Assembly (NCBI GenBank): GCA_964610765.1
Contig: CAZSWS010000030.1
Coordinates: forward strand, 1-30,055
Source of the DNA: CAZSWS01 sp964610765
GTDB lineage: Bacteria > Bacteroidota > Bacteroidia > Bacteroidales > Tannerellaceae
Length of the DNA: 30,055 nucleotides
Direction: 5' to 3'
Below, in pieces: positions 26,024 through 30,055 of this stretch (position 1 is its first letter; each line of letters begins with the position of its first letter). The notes under the pieces were generated by a model. That model was given only the letters and a program-made list of their open reading frames with translations, was not told the origin of the DNA and did no database searches. Position numbers and translations under genes: made by a program.

Positions 26024-26040
26024 ATACTAAACAGAAAAGA

Positions 26041-26811
26041 ATGGGCTTGCGGTATCTTTTTATCCTAGGTTGTCTATGTTTATTTACTGCCTGTCTTGAA
26101 AAAGGGGGCGAAAAAGAATCAGTCATCGCATATGGTGTTATGAGATATGACTCGATTCATAAACAACCTGTTATGGATATCGGAAAGCAAAGTAAAATAC
26201 TTTTATCTAATCCTGCTTTTGATGAGCTCACAATCGGTGGTAGTTATATTGTTAATTACTGGAAAAGCAAACCGGAATCTTCCTATGATCCACAAAAAAT
26301 ATACGATGTGAATATTTACTCACCACCTATACCAGTACCTTCCGGCATAGTGGATAGTAAAATGATGGTACAGGATACGATGGGATTTTTTCAAAATGAA
26401 GGATTGATTTCTTCAATATCTTATGATGAAAAAAGGGATTATATAGGAGGACATGGGTTTATTACAGTTAACTTTCCTTCATATTACGGTCAAGCACAGG
26501 AAATTCATTTATGTTATAACCCCTTGGCAGAACCTGACACGATGAAAGGAAAGAATTATTATGATCTTTTCTTTCGGTTGCGAATACAAGATTTAGGTGA
26601 TATTTACAACCCAGGATTTACAAATAAATTAATGCATTCATATGAATTAGAAAGTTTCATGCAAGCTGTTTTTCAAAAAGAAAGAGAGGCAGGGCGAGAT
26701 ACTTTTTATGTTCGACTCAAATATGCAAAAGACGTGTTGAAAACAGATTCTACGAAGATGGTTTGGGGTGATAAGTCAATTATGTATATAGCCCAAAAGA
26801 AACAGAAGTAA
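26041..26811 (+). CDS. NigD-like lipoprotein (second of two)
   Basis: A 256-residue exported lipoprotein with a signal ending at C18 (LCLFTAC). It shares its layout with the preceding protein: PVMDIGKQ against PMFNIGTS, GGSYIVNY against GGCYSILGY, PSGIVDSKMMVQDTM against PGGNINSHMSPQDTL, YDLFFRLRI against YDFFFRAVM, and DTFYVRLKYA against EEFYIRFNYA. The two therefore arose by duplication but have diverged widely. Only 17 bases separate them. A perfect 19-bp terminator follows, closing the sigma operon. Function unknown; an envelope role tied to the sigma/anti-sigma pair is inferred from position. Confidence 0.7.
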   Translation: MGLRYLFILGCLCLFTACLEKGGEKESVIAYGVMRYDSIHKQPVMDIGKQSKILLSNPAFDELTIGGSYIVNYWKSKPESSYDPQKIYDVNIYSPPIPVPSGIVDSKMMVQDTMGFFQNEGLISSISYDEKRDYIGGHGFITVNFPSYYGQAQEIHLCYNPLAEPDTMKGKNYYDLFFRLRIQDLGDIYNPGFTNKLMHSYELESFMQAVFQKEREAGRDTFYVRLKYAKDVLKTDSTKMVWGDKSIMYIAQKKQK

Positions 26812-26841
26812 AAAACATAGGTTCTCCGAAAAATGAAAAGT

Positions 26842-26884
26842 AAAAAAGTTGCCCAAAGTCATCAAGACTTTGGGCAACTTTTTT
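26842..26884. terminator. Terminator of the sigma-factor operon
   Basis: A perfect 19-bp stem, AAAAAAGTTGCCCAAAGTC (26842-26860) against its complement (26866-26884), with a five-base loop ATCAA and T-rich end. It is strong in both directions and lies about 30 bases after the second lipoprotein gene. Confidence 0.95.
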
Positions 26885-26904
26885 ATTGTGTTCCGGAATT
26901 TTAA

Positions 26905-26912
26905 TATCTTTG
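26905..26912 (+). promoter_or_regulatory. -7 element upstream of the M24 peptidase gene
   Basis: TATCTTTG matches TAnnTTTG, 34 bases before the ATG at 26947. A TTG (26886-26888) lies 16 bases upstream, a little close for a -33 box. It sits directly behind the preceding terminator. Confidence 0.55.
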
Positions 26913-26946
26913 AATGCGAAGTGAAATTAAAAACAGCATGTAAATA

Positions 26947-28125
26947 ATGACCATACGTGATTCAATAAAAGAGGACTTGAAAATTCGTTGGAAAAGAATG
27001 CAGAAAGCCATGGAGGATAATAATGCGGATGGCTGTTTGCTTTCGTCCATTTCTAATCTATACTACACAACAGGGAGAGTTATTAATGGGTATTTTTATT
27101 TACCGGTTGAGGGAGAACCTTGGCTTTTTATTAAAAGACCTATCGGTCTAGAAGGTGAACGTGTCGTTTATATAAGAAAACCAGAACAGCTGCTAGATGT
27201 TTTTCATGCAAACTCAATATCTGTCCCCGAATCGCTGCTGCTTGAGGCTGATGAGTTGACCTATTCAGAATATAGCAGAATTGCTCGAACCTTGCAGCCT
27301 GCTAATGAATTGAATGCAACTTCTTTTATTCGACGTCAGCGGATGATTAAAACGTCATGGGAGCTGGAGCAGTTTCGTTTATCAGCAGCTAAGCATGTAG
27401 AGACTTATGCCTCTATACCTGAAGTATATAAATCCGGTATGACCGATGTGGAGTTTCAGATTGAAATCGAACGTTTGATGCGTCAAAATGGTTCAATAGG
27501 CTTGTTCAGAGCTTTTGGAACGAATATGGATATATTTATGGGTAATCTGCTGGCCGGAGATAATGCAGCAACTCCTTCACCTTATGATTTTGCAATGGGA
27601 GGAGAAGGAATAAGTGACTCATTGCCTTTAGGAGCCAATGGAACTACATTGAAAGAAGGTATGTCGGTAATGGTTGACATGGCAGGTAATTTTACTCCTT
27701 ATATAACTGATATGACTCGAGTTTTTTCTATAGGACAATTGTCGGATTGCGCTTATAGAGCATATGATGTTGCTTTAGCAATTCAGCAAGATATGGAAGA
27801 TAGAGCGAAACCAGGTATTTCATGTGCAGACCTTTATAATTCAGCATTGAAGAAAGTTGAAGAAGAAGGCTTGACTGACTATTTTATGGGTATAAAACAG
27901 CAGGCGAAATTTGTAGGTCATGGGATAGGGATTGATATCAATGAACTTCCGGTATTCACTTCTCGCTCTAAAGAGGTATTGGAAGAAAATATGGTTTATG
28001 CCTATGAACCTAAATTTGTAATACCCGGTGTTGGAGCGGTGGGTGTTGAAAATAGTTACTGCGTTAAGGCAAATGGAATTGAAAAACTCACTTTATTTAC
28101 TGAAGATATTATACAACTTAATTAA
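26947..28125 (+). CDS. M24-family aminopeptidase (Xaa-Pro peptidase type)
   Basis: A 392-residue cytoplasmic metallopeptidase of the creatinase/prolidase/aminopeptidase P fold. The N-terminal creatinase-like domain (about 10-130) is followed by the pita-bread domain with the full two-metal set: D244 (VMVDMAGN), D255 (ITDMTRVF), H325 (VGHGIGID), E354 (AYEPKF) and E368 (GVENSY). HxIGID and ELP match the usual substrate-binding loop. Cleavage of Xaa-Pro bonds is likely but the family also includes non-peptidases, so substrate is inferred. No signal peptide. It is seven bases upstream of the alkaline phosphatase, probably one transcript. Confidence 0.88.
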   Translation: MTIRDSIKEDLKIRWKRMQKAMEDNNADGCLLSSISNLYYTTGRVINGYFYLPVEGEPWLFIKRPIGLEGERVVYIRKPEQLLDVFHANSISVPESLLLEADELTYSEYSRIARTLQPANELNATSFIRRQRMIKTSWELEQFRLSAAKHVETYASIPEVYKSGMTDVEFQIEIERLMRQNGSIGLFRAFGTNMDIFMGNLLAGDNAATPSPYDFAMGGEGISDSLPLGANGTTLKEGMSVMVDMAGNFTPYITDMTRVFSIGQLSDCAYRAYDVALAIQQDMEDRAKPGISCADLYNSALKKVEEEGLTDYFMGIKQQAKFVGHGIGIDINELPVFTSRSKEVLEENMVYAYEPKFVIPGVGAVGVENSYCVKANGIEKLTLFTEDIIQLN

Positions 28126-28132
28126 TCATACA

Positions 28133-29830
28133 ATGAAAAAAGTAATACTTATATGTACATTGCTACTACTTGTGATTTCGCAAGTGTTTGCTCAGAATAA
28201 TCAAGAAGTCAAACCAGTTAAAAATGTCATATTGTTGATTCCTGATGGGACATCTTTGGCTACTGTTTCTATAGCTAGATGGTATCAATGGTATTTACAT
28301 CCTGATAAACCTAAATTGCATATTGATCCTTATTTATCCGGAACGGTGCGTACACATTCGTCAAATGCTCCTATTGGAGATTCTGCCCCCACAACATCTT
28401 GTTATATGACTGGATATCCTAGTCTTACAGGTTATGTATCAACCTATCCTGTAGCTGATCCAGACAATGACATATATCCGATGGATCCGGCAATGGCATA
28501 CCAGCCTTTAATGACTGTTTTGGAAGCCGGGCGAATTTTGAAGAACAAAAGTACAGGCTTGGTTTTCACATGTGAGTTTCCACATGCCACACCGGCTGAC
28601 TGTGCAGCACATAGCTACAAGAGAGGTAAGTATGATTGGATTGCTCCACAAATGGTTCACAATAGCCTAGATGTAGTAATTGGAGGTGGAGTTTCTATTT
28701 TAACGGATGAAATGGAAGCTTATCTGAAAGACAACGATTATGGAGTATATAGAAATGACATAAATGGTATGCGTGCCTTTAACGGGGATAAAATGTGGTC
28801 TTTATTTGGAGATAGAGCAATGGATTATGACTTGGATAGAGATCCTGCCAAAGAACCATCTATAGCAGAAATGACCAATATAGCGATTCAGAAGCTGTCT
28901 AAAAATTCAGACGGTTTTTTCTTAATGGTTGAAGGTAGCAAGATAGACTGGGCGGCTCATGCCAACGATGCTATCGGTATGGTTACTGATATGATTGCTT
29001 TTGATGAAGCATGTCAAGTTGCATTAGAATTTGCTATCAAAGATGGAGAAACAGCTGTAGTGATTGTTCCTGATCATGGTAATAGCGGCATTAGCTTAGG
29101 AACATCTAAATGTGGCGGATATGATAAACTTTCAAAAGATCAATTGTTTGGTGCTTTTTCAAAATTTAAACTTACAGCTGAAGGATTAGCTAAAAAAGTA
29201 AATGAAGTTCCTTATGAAAAAGTTCAAGAAGTATTTAATGAGTATGTAGGTTTTGAACTTTCTGATGATGAATTAAAGGCTTTAAATAATTGTAAAGACT
29301 ATAAGCATAGTCCGATTCCTAAAGATGATCGTTCGGATAAAGATGTACATCCTTCTTTATATAGTGGCTCTCTTACGTCTTTTATGAGTAAGCTAATGAC
29401 TTCTAAAACATGTTTTGGCTTTACTACCGGGGGGCATACCGGGGAAGAGGTATTCTTAGCTTCTTATCATCCGCAAGGCACACGTCCAATGGGTATGTTG
29501 ACGAATGTAGAGTTAAATCATTATCTCCGTGCTTTATTTGGTTTTACAGATGAGTTGGAGAAATTAACTGCCTCACACTTTGCTAAACATACAGATGTTT
29601 TTAAAGGACTTACATTTGAAATTGTTCAAGGAGAAGAAGGGGGGAATCCTACCCTTGTGGTGAAAAACAAGAAAAAACAAATGCATATTGATCCATTCAC
29701 AAATATAGTTCGTACGGGAAAGAAAAAAGATGGCAAGATAGCTCTTGAGTCAGTTATAATATACGTAGATGCAAATGATACATTTTATCTGCCGGAATCT
29801 TTAGCTGATTACTTTACAGCCGGTAAATAA
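28133..29830 (+). CDS. Alkaline phosphatase
   Basis: A 565-residue periplasmic phosphomonoesterase of the alkaline phosphatase superfamily. The open frame extends further upstream inside the M24 gene, but the ATG at 28133 gives a signal peptide MKKVILICTLLLLVISQVFA with likely cleavage before Q21, so that start is chosen. Active-site features are D38 (LLIPDGTS), the nucleophile S84 in GDSAPTTS, H151/T153 in HATPA, E267/D272/H276 in MVEGSKIDWAAH, D314/H315 in VPDHGNSG and the late GHTGEE, a complete two-zinc plus magnesium set. It is longer than E. coli PhoA by about 90 residues, with extra sequence at 320-440. A terminator follows at 29853-29892. Confidence 0.93.
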   Translation: MKKVILICTLLLLVISQVFAQNNQEVKPVKNVILLIPDGTSLATVSIARWYQWYLHPDKPKLHIDPYLSGTVRTHSSNAPIGDSAPTTSCYMTGYPSLTGYVSTYPVADPDNDIYPMDPAMAYQPLMTVLEAGRILKNKSTGLVFTCEFPHATPADCAAHSYKRGKYDWIAPQMVHNSLDVVIGGGVSILTDEMEAYLKDNDYGVYRNDINGMRAFNGDKMWSLFGDRAMDYDLDRDPAKEPSIAEMTNIAIQKLSKNSDGFFLMVEGSKIDWAAHANDAIGMVTDMIAFDEACQVALEFAIKDGETAVVIVPDHGNSGISLGTSKCGGYDKLSKDQLFGAFSKFKLTAEGLAKKVNEVPYEKVQEVFNEYVGFELSDDELKALNNCKDYKHSPIPKDDRSDKDVHPSLYSGSLTSFMSKLMTSKTCFGFTTGGHTGEEVFLASYHPQGTRPMGMLTNVELNHYLRALFGFTDELEKLTASHFAKHTDVFKGLTFEIVQGEEGGNPTLVVKNKKKQMHIDPFTNIVRTGKKKDGKIALESVIIYVDANDTFYLPESLADYFTAGK

Positions 29831-29852
29831 ACCCTATTAACCGAATAAAATT

Positions 29853-29892
29853 AAATCCTACCAGAGAAGATGAATCTTCCTGGTAGGGTTTA
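29853..29892 (+). terminator. Terminator after the alkaline phosphatase gene
   Basis: AAATCCTACCAG plus GAAGAT on the left pairs with ATCTTC plus TGGTAGGGTTT on the right, about 16 pairs with one bulge and a GA turn, about 25 bases after the stop codon. Confidence 0.85.
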
Positions 29893-29933
29893 ATCATAAA
29901 TGCAGTATTTTGATGAAATAGTATGGAGGCTGA

Positions 29934-29965
29934 TTTGTGAAATACAAAAATATTCGCTTACTTTG
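29934..29965 (+). promoter_or_regulatory. Promoter of the tRNA-Cys gene
   Basis: TTTG (29934-29937) and TTACTTTG (29958-29965) are 20 bases apart, close to the Bacteroidetes -33/-7 pattern (one mismatch in TAnnTTTG). Initiation would fall around 29972, about 12 bases before the tRNA. Confidence 0.6.
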
Positions 29966-29983
29966 CAGCTGCAAAAACATAAT

Positions 29984-30054
29984 GGTTCCTTGGCCGAGTG
30001 GCTAGGCGCCGGTCTGCAAAACCGTTTACGGCGGTTCGAATCCGCCAGGAACCT
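29984..30054 (+). tRNA. tRNA-Cys(GCA)
   Basis: A complete cloverleaf can be drawn. The acceptor stem GGTTCCT (29984-29990) pairs with AGGAACC (30047-30053); the D arm is GCC/GGC; the anticodon loop CTGCAAA carries anticodon GCA; the T arm is GGCGG-TTCGAAT-CCGCC. The discriminator base is T (U73), the identity element of tRNA-Cys. The first pair of the anticodon stem is C-T, a mismatch. CCA would follow beyond the window, so I cannot say whether it is encoded. Confidence 0.97.
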
Positions 30055-30055
30055 C

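Noticed and set aside
28028..28132. Longer alkaline phosphatase beginning inside the M24 gene
   Set aside because: The 35 extra codons overlap coding sequence of the M24 peptidase in another frame and would bury the signal peptide.

Overview
The window is a slice of a Bacteroidota chromosome, most likely Bacteroides or a close relative. The reasons are the low GC content, many promoters of the Bacteroidetes type (TAnnTTTG around -7), starts without strong Shine-Dalgarno sequences, many Bacteroides-style lipoproteins, a BACON-domain protein, NigD-like lipoproteins, and protein sequences that resemble Bacteroides families. Genus and family names come from recognising motifs, not from a database search. 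I see no insertion sequence, prophage, CRISPR array or plasmid gene.

Layout. 1-3424: the tail of an upstream gene, then the translation cluster thrS-infC-rpmI-rplT, closed by a two-way terminator. A well-paired RNA stem lies just before rplT. 3449-4345 (-): diaminopimelate dehydrogenase. 4615-11629 (+): a secreted set made of an endonuclease/exonuclease/phosphatase-fold lipoprotein, a GH106-like rhamnosidase and a GH78 rhamnosidase lipoprotein, closed by a long hairpin. 11630-12213: 584 bases without a convincing gene, holding three tandem 22-bp palindromic repeats. 12214-15075 (-): a large surface-type M60 metallopeptidase lipoprotein with BACON and discoidin domains. 15477-18214 (+): dipeptidyl peptidase III coupled to an AlkD-like protein. 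18267-20110: a Fur-family regulator and purA. 20256-22478: tgt joined to an LptF/LptG-type permease gene. 22618-23292: a DedA protein. 23390-26811: an ECF sigma factor, a protein with one inner-membrane helix and a C-terminal outer-membrane barrel, and two related lipoproteins, closed by a perfect 19-bp terminator. 26947-29830: an M24 peptidase and an alkaline phosphatase. 29984-30054: tRNA-Cys(GCA).

How the genes work together. The ribosomal block makes initiation factor and large-subunit proteins, probably with feedback on rplT. The rhamnosidase block looks like part of plant or microbial polysaccharide use but lacks SusC/SusD and a regulator here. The M60 protein probably attacks glycosylated proteins such as mucins. 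The most interesting unit is the sigma factor / dual-membrane anti-sigma / lipoprotein operon. It matches the recently described Das-Dma type of envelope signalling, in which one protein is thought to reach from the outer membrane to a cytoplasmic sigma factor.

Other points worth attention are a queuine tRNA-ribosyltransferase that has lost its three zinc cysteines, the candidate L20 feedback RNA before rplT, and the 22-bp palindromic tandem repeat.
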